Positions 22,220 through 33,346 of a stretch of DNA of 64,000 nt are shown in pieces. The notes below the pieces were generated by a model. The model was not told the DNA's origin. It made no database searches and saw nothing but the letters and a program-made list of their open reading frames with translations. The position numbers were made by a program, and so were the translations under genes. Source of the DNA: Eleusine coracana subsp. coracana (taxonomy: Eukaryota > Streptophyta > Magnoliopsida > Poales > Poaceae). Numbering within the stretch: the stretch's first letter is position 1; each line of letters opens with the position of its first letter. The stretch is taken from positions 8,728,949 to 8,792,948 of the forward strand of contig CM064430.1 in assembly GCA_032690845.1 (NCBI GenBank). The letters run 5' to 3'.

Positions 22220-23850
22220 CGGAGCCCCTAAGCATTTTCTTCTTGTAGGGCCGCGGGTGGGTTGGCTTGTTGCTCTTGGCATGAACCTTGGAGTCCCACT
22301 CTAGCGCGTGCCACCATTCCTTCTCCGAGTCGCACTGCACTAAGTTCTTGCCATCAACATGTGGCAACTTCTTGAGGCTCCATACCCCCTGATCTTAATG
22401 GTTTTAAGCTTCAGCGCATGCACACCGGGCGAACCATAAATGTGCTCCATCATGGGGAGCTTGTGCAGGTGGATGCGCTTCACCTCAGGGAGCTCGCATA
22501 CCTTGAAGCCAGTGATAATGGCGTGCTCTAGGAAGAAGACTACACCAAGACGGTTGCAGAATATGATCTCTATAGTCTCCAAACTACACAGGGTGAACCC
22601 GATTAATCTAGGCATGAAGACAGTATAGACCAACCGAGAACAGCGGTCGACATGCAGGAATGTGAGGTTCTTCAGTGAGCCCCACTTTCATATGTAGTGT
22701 GCACGGGGGAGACGCGACACCCAGATTGTCCTCAGCTTGTTTAACATGGACCCTTTCTCTGGTTTGATGTTGCTATAGAGACATTCCAGGTTGGAGCGCC
22801 GCTCGATTCGGCACCACTCCAGCAGTCTCCATTGTGTTGGATCAGATGAAGATGAAAGGATATTGATGATGAATGGGCTATTATGTATGTGCAATATCTT
22901 GGAACTCTCACAGATAAATCCCAATACAGAGATGCTTGTGATGCTCACCATCTGGTCTTCTATGTGCATGTAGCAGCCATGGGATGATGGCAAATACGGT
23001 GGTTGAGGACATGTACACATGACATCCAGAGGTTCACTGTCGCCTTCATTGGCCTGCTGCATGCTGCTGTCGCCATTGGAGGTAAGATCAGCATCAATAT
23101 CTGTATATATTGTGGTGTTATTGTTGTTGCTTTGAATCCATTGCCGCTTCTGCATATCATTAGTTGCTTGCACTTCTTGCTGCCTGCTCAAACTCCTAAT
23201 AATGTTTCCATCTTTGCTACCGTCAACATCAAGATTGGGACTAGAACGAGATGGTGACGATGACGTTGTTGAGATATCTAAGTGCACATTATTATAGTGG
23301 GCGAGGAGGTCTTTGATGGGTTACAGAGACCAAAGGAGCTTTGTATCCTTTACAGAAATATACCAGCCAAATTTAGTAGGCCATGGTGGTGAGGGCTCTA
23401 CTACGTCATGGTCTCATGGAGTTCCCTTTGGGTGGTTGTGTCAATCCCGAGGTTTTCCAAGTTTGTCCAGCTGCTGAGGTCTAGTGTTTTCACTGCCGTG
23501 TCACTGATGTCCAGGCTGTGAAGGCGTGGGAACAATCCACTCAAGAAAATATTCTTAAGGTTTGCACATCTTTTAAGGAGATATCCTCTAAATAAACAAA
23601 TTTCCTATTCCCTTGAATAATGACAGTCACCAGGCTATGGCAATCGCTAAACATAGGTAGCCTCTCCATATTTGGATGATGTCCTGAGAAGTCGAGAAGT
23701 TCCAACTTGTCCATCCTAGTGGCAAGCTGTAGGCCCTTTCACCCGTATCCGCAAGTTGAAGCTTCCAAATGTTGGGCAGCTGCAAGCCTGCAACTAGAAC
23801 ATGCCCAATGGTTGTTTTCGCCCCATCACAATCAGGATTTTTTAGCCCTT
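22220..23850 (-). pseudogene. NLR (NBS-LRR) leucine-rich-repeat fragment, decayed
   Basis: Minus-strand pieces in several frames follow the C-terminal LRR region of grass NLR immune receptors. In coding order they are MDKLELLDFSGHHPNMERLP (about 23720), GLFPRLHSLDISDTAVKTLD (about 23510), LRTIWVSRLPRAHYI followed by a stop and WGSLKNLTFLHVDRCSRLVY (about 22650), SLETIEIIFCNRLG, ELPEVKRIHLHKLPMMEHIY, LKTIKIRG, and after a frameshift SEKEWWHALEWDS (about 22280). At least one stop and several frameshifts are present. No coiled-coil or NB-ARC domain (P-loop, GLPL, MHD) is visible. It is cut at its 5' side near 23850, where MULE-like DNA begins. Confidence 0.75.
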
Positions 23851-24551
23851 GTTTTTAAAATTTTGCAAATCCACCCTTCCTCCCGGAACTAAATTTCCAT
23901 CCTGTGGCCCTTTTGGTTTCACCATAGCGCAAGTATGATCGGACATTATGATCACGCCCATGCATACACAGTGACGTGATGCCACATCGACCAAGGGGGC
24001 CCCGGCGGGCCAGCTCGTGGCCGACATGAACCCCTGCTCGATCACGCTGAATACCGCGACATGACTGAGTCGCGCCCATCTATTTGGCGTGACCGGTGGG
24101 GGGGGGGGGGGGGGGGCTTATCGGCCGACTGCTTTTTTCTCTCACATGCGACCCTTTCTTCTTCCTCGTGCCTGAGCGCTTTCTCTCTCTCTGCCGTATC
24201 GCCTGCTAGTTCCCTCCATTCCCCTGGCCTCGTTTCTTGGTGGAACATCCCCAAACTCGTCGGGCTTCATATTGAAGGTATCTCCCTCACTTTAACCGAG
24301 TAGATTTGAAATTCTAGCTCTATTTTGATTGTTTACGGTAGTTAGGGTTTGTATTCATGTAGTTGTTGCTAATGATAATTTTGGTCGAATCGATTGTAAT
24401 CGGTGTGCATGTATCGATAGTGTAAGGTTGTTATAGCATTTTCTTTTGTAAGTTTTAGGTTGCATGCATAATCTTAACCCTTTAGTTATTTATGCTTTTA
24501 TTTGTTGCTTAATAATGTAATTTTACTTTGTAATGTGACATTGTGTTGTAG

Positions 24552-25216
24552 ATGAATTCTATGATACAATTGTTTACCAATGGGATAGTCAATGAGAACG
24601 ATGAATTAGATAAGATGAAAGAGCAACTCTTGACATTTGTGAAAGCACCCGACTTTAGTGAGGTTGTGGATTATGTTAAAGTAACAATTGGGGTTGATGG
24701 TGATGTTAAGTTGCGTGGGAGGTTTGATGCTGCTAGTGGTGGTAGGCCATGTTATGTTATTCTTGAATTGACTTAGATGATGAGTGGAAGTTATATTAGG
24801 ATTTTTTGAGAGAAAGCACAGTTAAAGTTGTGGAGGTGGTCGCAAAAGTAGTATTCAGTGATGTCATTGTGGACATAGTTCCTCTCCCGTTGAGCTTGGA
24901 GATTGGTGGTGTTGAGAACATGACTCAGGATGCACCTTGTTCTCCACCTGAACTTCGCTCATGTCATGATTTGCCGCCAAGTACATTCAAGGAAGGATCA
25001 ACCTTGAACCATGTTGTTATGCTTACAGTGCCAACTAGTGGGAAAGGTACAACGGCTAAAACATTTGCGCAATTAAACAATAAAGGATTTTCACTTTCAA
25101 TGATGATTTTAGTGATGATGCTTTTGAAGAGGAGGGTCATGGTGATGGTGGTAATGGGGAAGACGGTGATGGGGAAGACATCTTGCAGCAGTGATATTGA
25201 TGATACCTTAAATTAG
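24552..25216 (+). pseudogene. broken mudrA-like transposase N-terminal region
   Basis: Starts at an ATG directly after a plausible acceptor (TTGTGTTGTAG). Reads MNSMIQLFTNGIVNENDELD, then RPCYVILEL, then a frameshift into DEWKLY (with a stop) and FLRESTVKVVEVVAKVV. This layout (an acidic N-terminal region with a D-E-W-x-L-Y segment) suits the start of plant MuDR-type transposases. The catalytic domain and zinc finger are absent. The assignment rests on weak motif similarity plus neighbouring MULE-type ends. Confidence 0.45.
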
Positions 25217-25426
25217 AACCAACCACATAGTTTAATGAAAACCGATGCACAATATATGAACAAATCACTCTTTAGCTGAGGAATTGTGAGGGAAGATTTA
25301 TTAAAAACAAATGTCTCTTAAATTAGAACCAACCACATAGTTTAATAAAAACTGATGCACAATATATAAACAAATCACTCTTTAGCTCAGGAATTGTGAG
25401 GGAAGATTTCTTAAAAACAGATGTCT
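25207..25426. repeat. 110-bp tandem duplication (two copies)
   Basis: Copies at 25207-25316 and 25317-25426, both starting CTTAAATTAGAACCAACCAC and differing at only a few positions. Non-coding, AT-rich. Confidence 0.9.
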
Positions 25427-25680
25427 CAACCAAGAATTGAAAACTTCATATCATAAATCACATATGCACTCAACTTTCAAGTCTCTCAAACAACCAAATA
25501 AATTCTCTAATCTACAAATATTTAGTGAAGGCTTATATGTGTAGTTTGGTAGGAAAAATGTTCTAGCAAATCCAAGAATTCAAGTCAAATGAATTTCTAG
25601 GTTGGGACTAGAGAGCTTGTCCAAAAGGTCATTGGAAATAAAATGTAGGAGAGGAAAAACACACGCTATAGAAAGGTGGA

Positions 25681-25829
25681 TGTCGGTGTTACGGTAACCT
25701 AACTTGCTGCTTACTCAAACAAGTATCTAAGTAAATATCTTCTGGGCTGAATACACCACAGCCGAGCCCCCGGCCTACTCGGCCAGTTAGCCGAGTGGTT
25801 AAGTATCCCGGGTATATATGTCCCACAGT
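25681..25829 (-). repeat. truncated Gypsy 3' LTR (148-149 bp)
   Basis: On the minus strand it begins TGTGGGACATATATACCCGG right after the polypurine tract. It stops after GTTACCGTAACACCGACA, before any TATA box or polyadenylation region, so it is probably truncated. Confidence 0.55.
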
Positions 25830-26580
25830 AGCCCCCAAGCACTTTCCATTTTGAATCATCGCCTTGATTTTGCCTCGATATCTTATGAAATTGGGAAGTG
25901 CTTTTTCTATTACTTCTGATAACTCTTCTTCATAAACGTGTGAAAAAGACATAGCCTATGAATATAGCCCCCAACTCAGAAGGTTGTTGAGTCTATACCG
26001 AAGCAACTTTTGAGTTATTGAAAAATATCCAATAATCAAAATTAATCTTGTCCCTCAACACAAAAGGGCATAAGAACATCTGAATCTTCCGATTTATCAA
26101 ACTAAACTAAAAAGCTCCATATTTTGCTAAATTTCCCCCATTCGCCGAGTGATGCATCACCAAATTAATAACGACGTCTACAATGCCGAATCATCCTTAA
26201 TTCGAGTGATTTACCATGAAATTCAGTTGACATAGCCCCAAGATTGGTGATGTATCAATTGTAGTAATATAGTACAAAAATACAGCCCCCAAGATTGATG
26301 CCAAGATAATCCGAGTGATTTTATCACAAAATAACAAAAGGTACAATTTCCAAGGTTGAAATTGCAACAATCCGAGTGATTATTCAAGAAATCTTGAAAA
26401 GTACAATTTCCAAAATTGAAACAGTAACAGTGCGAGTGATTTATCACTAACATTAATATTGGCAACATCTAAGGTTATCGCTTGAAAATAATCTTGATAA
26501 CATAATAAATGCATGTACCAATTAACATAACTGGAGTTAACGGGTTACAAAAAGCCTCGGCCTACTAGGTTATCTATCCC

Positions 26581-26589
26581 TTATAAAAG
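26581..26589 (+). promoter_or_regulatory. TATA box of the antisense extra ORF
   Basis: TTATAAAAGG about 195 bp upstream of the ATG at 26779, on the strand opposite to the host retroelement's pol. Leader-like sequence with two CCCTAGAT(C)-containing near-repeats follows. Confidence 0.5.
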
Positions 26590-26778
26590 GACTGCCAAAC
26601 AGTCACATCCCTTTATTTTCATTTTGCCGCCGCCACCGTCTTGCGCACACAAACCCTAGATCTCGGGCTTCCATTTCACCGCCGCCTCCATCTTGCGCCC
26701 ATAAACCCTAGATCCCGGGCCTCCATTTCCATCCAGAAACTCCACGCAACCTTTGTCCACTGTACTAAAACAAGAGCG

Positions 26779-29700
26779 ATGGCCCCGAAGCGCACCCGTC
26801 AAAGCGCTAAGTCTCAATCCGAGAGGCAATCTTCTCCTGGAAAGGGCGAGGAAGAAGATACAGTCTTTGACATCCCTACCGGTATCAAGGAGTTCCCCGC
26901 GTCAGCCATGGATTCTGAGAAGATGAACAGATTGGTGATTGATGGCGTGCTGTAGGATCAACAGACCGGAGGATGGATCGAGGCCATAGGTCAGAGATTT
27001 CCCCAACCTCCCGTCGACCAAATCACGGTTTTCTCCTCCTTTTTCTATCGTGGATTTGGGATCCCATGTTGCGACTTCTTTTGGGGACTTCTTTTCTTTT
27101 ATGGCATCAACCTTGTCAATCTAAATCCAAATTCCATATTACATATCACCATATTTATTCACCTATGTGAAGTGTTCTTGGGTATCTATCCCCTTTTCGA
27201 TACCTTCAAGGAACTGTTTGTGTTGAAGTCAAATAATAGTAATGTCATAGGAGGTGCTGGATTCCAATTAAAGAATAAATCCAAGTATATTGATGTGCCA
27301 CTTCCATCAACCAACAAGGGGTGGCATGCGGATTGGTTTTACCATGGAAACCACGCTCCATCTTTGTCAGAAACGATAGCCGATGCCCCCAAGCCACGAC
27401 CCGAGTGGTCAGCAAAGGCTCATCTAAACAAGAAGTCTCAGGTTGATGCTATATTAAAGCATGTTGCCTATCTCAAGTCTAAAGGATATACTGACGTACA
27501 CATTATCGCAAGCTTCATATATCGCCACGTGCAGCCTATCAAGAAACGCCATGTTCCAGGACGGAAATTCCAATTAGGCTCAGACCCCACAATGGAAGTG
27601 CCATAAGTATTGTCAGACAGGGAGTTGACATTGCATCTGGAGAACATATTTGCATCACTTCTTGGTTGGACTCCAGGGAATGCAAAAACTGGACATCATT
27701 CCGAGACTGATAGGAGTGCAGTAAGTTATCCACCTCTCTGCTTGAAAAATTAACACCTCTTTCATTATTTTCAATAACGAATTATACATCACATATGTTG
27801 CAGAACCTTGATGTATATGTGCCCATTCCACCACTACCACTGACACCGTGAAAGAAATCTCCCACTCAACCATCATCCTCCAAGCGCTGTAAGGCACACA
27901 TTGAAGACCCTAATGAAGAAGAATCTCTAGCTGAAAGAATAGCTAGACTTCAAGGAGAAGCGAAGAAGAAGACTTTAGAGAAGACCTCCACCACTCAGCA
28001 GACCATGAATGCAAGCAAAAAAGAGCAAGCTCATCCGAGTGAGTCAAGCAAGACCAACCCCATTAGGGAGGCATCAGACACAACGGACATCCCAAGGCCA
28101 ACTAGCCCTCCGCCGAAGGTGTCAGGCTTAAAATTTAAGCGCCGCGCAAGGTAAACAAAACAATGTAGCTTGATGCGCAGTTTTTCAATGAACAATTGTG
28201 TAATCTCTATTATCTTGATAGGTCGACCAGGGAAACGTCATTTGAAGAAGTCCCGGTGCAAAGTTCAGTTCCTAAGAAAAATCAGGATACACCGTCTGTC
28301 AGGTCATCCAAAGATGATGTCCCAGGTCACTCGGCAAAGAAGCCGAGTGATTTAAAGAATGCACGCGAATCCACTTGGCCAGAAGCTAGCCAGGCTGAGT
28401 CACCTAATGTCCCAGACCTGAATACGTCTGAGATGGCAGCAGGTGCTAATACTCCTACCTCCACCGAACCCGAAGAGCCATCACTGGTATTTGAAACAAT
28501 GCCAGAACCAACATATGAGTATCCAATCGGTCCGGAGGAAAATGTCACGCCTACTCCCATTCACCGAGTGGTAAAAGAGGGTGCTCCGGAACATCCCACG
28601 CCGACTAGGTCAATATATCATATTGGCCGATTCGCCATCACCGGATTTGATGAGTCGGTAGAACAAGCGGAGTTGAAAATTTTTGAAGAACATAGTGAAA
28701 AAGCCAACCATTCCTTCCAGGTATTCCTCCCTTCTTGAAAAATAATATCAATAATAGTAATCACCAAACCTGGCTGTGAAGTTTCAACCATATAACTCGC
28801 CATCATTGTAGGCTCTGAAAACTCATATGGCAAACAAGAGTAAGCTTCTGCAACTTATCGAGAGGCATTGTGCCAAAGCCATAGATTTAGAAGATCAGCT
28901 TGCCAAAGAGAAACTGGAAGTTGGGCGCTTATCAGTCGATCTAAAAGCCCGTTCATCTCAAGTTGATGAACTTCAGTTTGAGCTACAAGGTACGAGATCC
29001 ACAAAGCCTATACCTTACATGCTATCTCTGGAATATGAATATCTGACCTCTTCCATACAGAGGTATCGTGAACGCTGGAATTAAAGCAAAAACAAGATGC
29101 CCAATCGGCCGCTCAAATTGCAAGTCTGGAAGGCCGTATAAAAGAATTGGAGTCGTCTGCCAAGCTATTGAAGCTTTGAAAACCGAGAACCAGGGATTAA
29201 AAAGGCAGCTCTAGGACTCAGAAGAGATCAAGAATAATTTTGAAAAGCTAAAAGACGACTTCAAGACAATGCAAGAATCCCTAACTTATGGGAAGAAAAG
29301 GGCTGAAGGTAAAAATCACTATACCTATGCATATGGAAATACAGCTGTAAACTAAAATGTTTATAACTAACAGATGCTGAAGGAACAATAAAAAGCCATA
29401 GGGAGAGAAACACAAAGCTGGAAACCGAACTATCCAAAGCCGAAAAGATCTTCAAAAAGGCTGTAGATGAGCTAAACCAATTCCAAAAAGCCTTCAAAGA
29501 AATTGAGAAGCTTAAGGAAGAATACAAGGAAAAGGTTGCCACCCTCAAAGCTGAAAAATTAGATGTTGAGAAACGCCTAAGAGGTAAGTGTTGTTAGCAC
29601 AATACCTTTATTCCCAAGTTTATATGTACCTAGGTATATGTAATTGTTGTACTTCTGTAGGGTCAAAAAGGTCCTATGAGCTTTTACAGAAGAAATTTAT

Positions 29701-30052
29701 AGAGGGTGATGAAAACCTTTGATGGTCTCTTGCAGCTCTTCAGAAAGATGCAGAGGTGGTCGCCCAGTACGTGTACCCTGAAGAAAAACCACCTCGGTGC
29801 CGAGATCTGATGACTAGGCTACAAGGGGCACCCGACCAATTAAAAGAGCATGCTTGACATGTTGCAGAGCTAGCCGGCGCACAATTCCTAGCAATAGCAA
29901 AATCTCACATCCCCAACATAGAGCTAGATGTGGCTGCAGAAGGTTTCCAAGATCTCTCTGATGAGCAATGTGAAGCCCTTGTGGCTGAGGTGCAAAAAAT
30001 GGCGCATGTATTAGCCAACAAAATAGAGCTAGATCCCTTACCCAAAGTGTAA
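26779..30052 (+). pseudogene. antisense extra ORF of a Tat Gypsy element (PF04195-like, coiled-coil C-terminus)
   Basis: Starts MAPKRTRQSAKSQSE. A TAG at 26953-26955 interrupts it, and the frame then continues into GLLFFYGINLVNLNPNSILH, HLCEVFLGIYPLFDTF, VIGGAGFQLKNKSKYIDVPL and KGWHADWFYHGNH, the 'putative gypsy type transposon' (PF04195, Transposase_28) signature. Downstream are segments with intron-like borders (for example TTGCAG/AACCTTG near 27803, GATAG/GTCGACC near 28222, TTGTAG/GCTCTG near 28811) and then a long charged, coiled-coil region (28827 to about 29590: LEDQLAKEKLEVGRLSVDLK, LETELSKAEKIFKKAVDEL). It is a DNA-element-encoded protein of unknown function. Internal stops suggest it is inactive. 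Confidence 0.7.
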
Positions 30053-30540
30053 GAAGTTGTAAAGCTTAAAATACTGTATTACATCTCTGTTGCTGTAATA
30101 TAACTAAGGTTCAATAGACAACTAATGTCTAGATTCATTACCAGTATTGTAATGAACGCTTGGGTCGTGCTGCTTTGTATATGTATTGTATGAACTCGTG
30201 TTAAACACTCACAACCAATACACAACTCACGTCAGCCCTCTGAACCACGCTCCTAATAACCGATATGAACCATGGAGACTAAGAACTCACTCGGTCAAGC
30301 ATATGCGAATTGGGAGAATTGCCTTGGTCCCCAACAGACGGCAAGAACCCTGGGGACTAAGTAACCCAATTGGTCGACATGCACAAGTTAGGGTGATACC
30401 AAGTATCAAAATTTGAGCCATGACTTAAACAATAACAATAATTATTCACAGAAATTATAAATTGCAAAACCAGATATCATGACCATAATATATATATGTT
30501 CAGTGATAAAATAAAATAGAGTTACAATAAACTATAAATA

Positions 30541-31600
30541 CTAGGCATAAAAATGGTGTAGCTGTGAAATGTTCCAGGAACTTTGAAGGTCCGACCCGTC
30601 CTCATTCATCAATCGATAGGCGCCTGGCCGAGTGATTTCCTTTACAATAAAAGGTCCTTCCCATGGAGCCGACAACTTGTGCTTACCAACCTTAGATTGA
30701 ACTTGCTTCAAAACCAAGTCACCGACGGAAAAACCTCGTGTTCGAATATTTTTGTCGTGATAACGTCGCAAGCTTTGCTGGTACTTTGCCGACCGAATTA
30801 AAGTGGCATCTCGCTGCTCCTCTAACAATAACAAGTCATCACACCTATGGTCATTGGAGGTTTTTTCTTCATACGCTACCACACGTGGGGAGGCGAACAG
30901 AATCTCGGTTGGTAACATGGCTTCCGAGCCATAAACCAAGGAAAAAGGGTAGTGCCCGGTGGCATGACTTACGTTGGTTCTAAGACCCCACAACACAAAT
31001 GGCAATTCTCGAACCCACCGTCGAGCGTACTTTTCCAGCCGATCAAATATACGAGGCTTTATTCCAGAAAGCAGGAGGCCGTTTGCCCTCTCAACTTGGC
31101 CATTGCTCTGTGGATGGGCGGCCGAGGCATAGCCAATCTTAAAGCCGACTCAGCCCACAAACTCTTTGAACTCCTCTGCTGTGAATTGAGTACCATTGTC
31201 AGTGATGATCTTGTGTGGGGCACCGAACCGAGTGACTATTTCGGTCATGAACTTGATGATCTTTTTTGCCGAAATCTTACCGACTGGCTTTGCTTCAATC
31301 CATTTAGAGAACTTGTCCACTGCTATGAAAAGGTGAGTAAAACCCCCTTGAGCCTTCATGAAGGGTCCAACAATATCTAAGCCCCATACTGAAAATGGCC
31401 AAGTTATTGGGATATTTTGAAGCTCTGTGGCGGGTAAGTGCATTTGGCGTGCATAGAACTGACAGCCTTCACACTTTCGGACGATTTCCTTGGCATCAGC
31501 ACCCGTAATCGGCCAGTAAAACCCCTACCTCATTGCTTTGGCCACAATTGTTGATGGGCCTGCATGATTGCCACATATGCCAGCATGGATATTTCCTAAT
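30541..31600 (-). pseudogene. Gypsy integrase (zinc finger, catalytic core, C-terminal domain)
   Basis: Minus-strand order: KCEGCQFYARQMHLPATEL (end of the HHCC finger, about 31460); core with first Asp in VWGLDIVGPF and second Asp in KIITDNGTQFT (31443-31150); one in-frame TGA near 31150; catalytic Glu in SNGQVERANG (about 31095); then LWGLRTNVSHATGHYPF and the C-terminal GDLVLKQVQ...APWEGPF module ending HHFYA (31005-30541). The catalytic residues are present but the reading frame is broken by stops. Confidence 0.85.
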
Positions 31601-31707
31601 ATAATTCTGCCCTCATCTTGTGATAAGCATTTCATCAGTACCCCATGTGGGCTTTGCTTGTACAAGAGATGATCGACTATACAATAAGATCGAGACTTGC
31701 GAATGAT

Positions 31708-32667
31708 TCAGAGGGCTTTGTCTTTGTCATGCGGTAGTGTGCCACGATCCAAATACTCAATGAAGGAAGTGCGCCAATCTACCTCAATGACAGCTACCTG
31801 TGGTGCTGCTCCCTCCTTTAGTGCTGACTGCTCTATAGTTTGTTGGGTTAGTACAGATGGCTTATATAGATCATCGAGGAATACTCCATCATGTATTTTA
31901 GATCTACTAGACCCAAGTTTGGCTAGTTCATCCGCCTCTTCGTTATACTTGTGCAAGACATGTTTATACTCGATGCCATCAAACTTGTCTTTGAGCTTCC
32001 GAACTTCAGTGTAGTAGGCTGTCATGCTTTCGTGGAAACAACACCACTCCTTCGTTACTTGATTAATTACTAGCGCTGAGTCGCCAGAAACACTTATTCT
32101 TTGGACACCGAGTGATATAGCTGTCCGAAGTCCATGTAATAGTGCCTCATACTCTGCGGCGTTGTTAGACGCGTGGAAGTGCATTCGAAGAATGTACCAC
32201 AACTTGGCTCCATCAAGAGATGTCAATATGACCCCTGCTCCGGCACCTTCCAGTTGTAAGGAACCGTCAAACACCATTTTCCAATAGCTTAATTCTTACG
32301 GGTTGGGCGGTAACTCGCATTCTGTCCACTCGGCGACGAAGTCCGACAAAGCTTGACTTTAATCGAGTCGCGTGACTTAAAGGTGATATCATATGATCCG
32401 AGCTCGACGGCCCATTTGACAATTTTCCTAGTGGCCTCTCTGTTGTGCAACAATTCGCCTAGGCCGAACGACGTGTGGACCTCAATTGGATGCTCCTTAA
32501 AGTAATGCTTCAACTTCTGAGATGTCATTTGTAATGCATAAATTAATTTCTAAAGCTGGAAATATCGTACCTTGGATTCCAATAAGACCTCATTGACGAA
32601 ATAAACTGGTCATTGCACCTTTTGAGCCTTGCCATCTTCCGCCCGTTCTACTGTCAGCACAGTACTG
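31708..32667 (-). pseudogene. Gypsy reverse transcriptase C-terminus and RNase H
   Basis: From 32667 leftward: VVSTVLTVERAEDGKAQKVQ, then a stop, PVYFVNEVLLESKVRYFQL, KLIYALQMTSQKLKHYF, LGELLHNREATRKIVKWAVE (connection domain), then RNase H (VFDGSLQLEGAGAGVIL, NNAAEYEALLHGL, SGDSALVINQV, NEEADELAKLG). The acidic RNase H residues are retained. The RT palm (YVDD) is not in this copy; the sequence is cut at 32673. Confidence 0.85.
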
Positions 32668-32673
32668 ACAACG

Positions 32674-33346
32674 TGTTTGGTTACAAAAATATACAACTGC
32701 AAAGGAAATGTACAGCAAGCAATGCACAGAAGATCCTAAAAAATTCCAAGACAAGGAGTAAAGGACAAAGCCTTTGCATGCATGGGAAGGCTTTGCTACG
32801 GGCATGCAACCCAATCAAAGGAAACAGGTGCTTGTGATGGTGGGGGCCCTGTTCTTTTCCCCACAGGCTCTCTCTCTCTCCCTCTCTACCTTGGTTGGCA
32901 TGCAAGGGGGCACCAAACCCAAGGCAAAGGTAGCAGGCGGCACATGGCTCAAGGCAAGTAGGGGTCCGACCTTCCCAACGGTGTACACATAATCATCTTT
33001 GTAGTGCCCGATGTGGGAGGCCTCGGGCTGAAATAAAAGGGAGCACCCGAGGCAGGAGCAAACAAACTCTTCTTCCTTCTCTCAACTCTCAAGAGCTCAA
33101 GAACATGAGCTCCCCTTTGTACTCAGATCTGTACCATCCCACAAATAATACAAGAAGAATAGACAAGCAGGACTAGGGCTATTAGCCTGTGGGTGGCCCG
33201 AACCTGGGTAAAAATCCCCGTGTGTTTCATTCATCTTTATTTTGCTATTATTTTGGAGATTACTGTGCGTTTATCCCCTAACCGAACCAACAAAGGGGCG
33301 GTTCTGCTAACCCCCTATATGCGGATGTCTCACACAGCGATAGTGG
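32674..33346 (+). repeat. Gypsy-like LTR, about 670 bp
   Basis: Starts TGTTTGGTTAC at the cut end of the minus-strand Gypsy. It contains a (CT)n tract (about 32866-32887), a TATA-like AAATAAAAGGG (33031-33041), an R-region-like CTCAAGAGCTCAAGAAC, and the phrase CCCGAACCTGGGTAAAAATC found near the 3' end of several grass Gypsy LTRs. It ends around GCGATAGTGGACA. The left flank (CAACG) is not repeated on the right, and no primer-binding site follows, so the right side is rearranged. Confidence 0.55.

Larger units (their letters stand above)
23840..25430 (+). mobile_element. MULE remnant with a mudrA-like N-terminal relic
   Basis: The left part (about 23840-24095) contains the GAGTCGCGCC and TTTGGCGTGAC words shared with the foldback element at 16.8-18.1 kb, then a 19-nt poly-G run (24098-24116), a leader-like CT-rich segment and the broken ORF at 24552-25216. 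The right boundary is unclear; a 110-bp tandem duplication lies at 25207-25426. Confidence 0.5.
25681..32673 (-). mobile_element. Tat-type Ty3/Gypsy retrotransposon, 5'-truncated, minus strand
   Basis: Read on the minus strand: RT/RNase H (32667-31708), integrase (31600-30541), then a long region with an ORF on the opposite strand (26779 to about 30050), a polypurine tract (GTGCTTGGGGGCTAC, just right of 25829) and a truncated 3' LTR (25829-25681). Gag, protease and most of RT are missing; the element stops at 32673 against another LTR. Stops and frameshifts break every domain. The order pol, antisense ORF, LTR is characteristic of the grass Tat lineage. Confidence 0.8.

Noticed and set aside
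26150..26440. Repeated CCGAGTGATT words with semi-regular spacing, superficially CRISPR-like
   Set aside because: The word is short, spacing is irregular, it recurs throughout the Gypsy-related DNA (for example 28340, 30635, 31230), and the genome is a plant's.
32674..33346. Solo LTR with target duplications
   Set aside because: The LTR-like sequence is kept as a feature, but the left flank CAACG is not repeated at the right end, so I do not claim a clean solo-LTR insertion.
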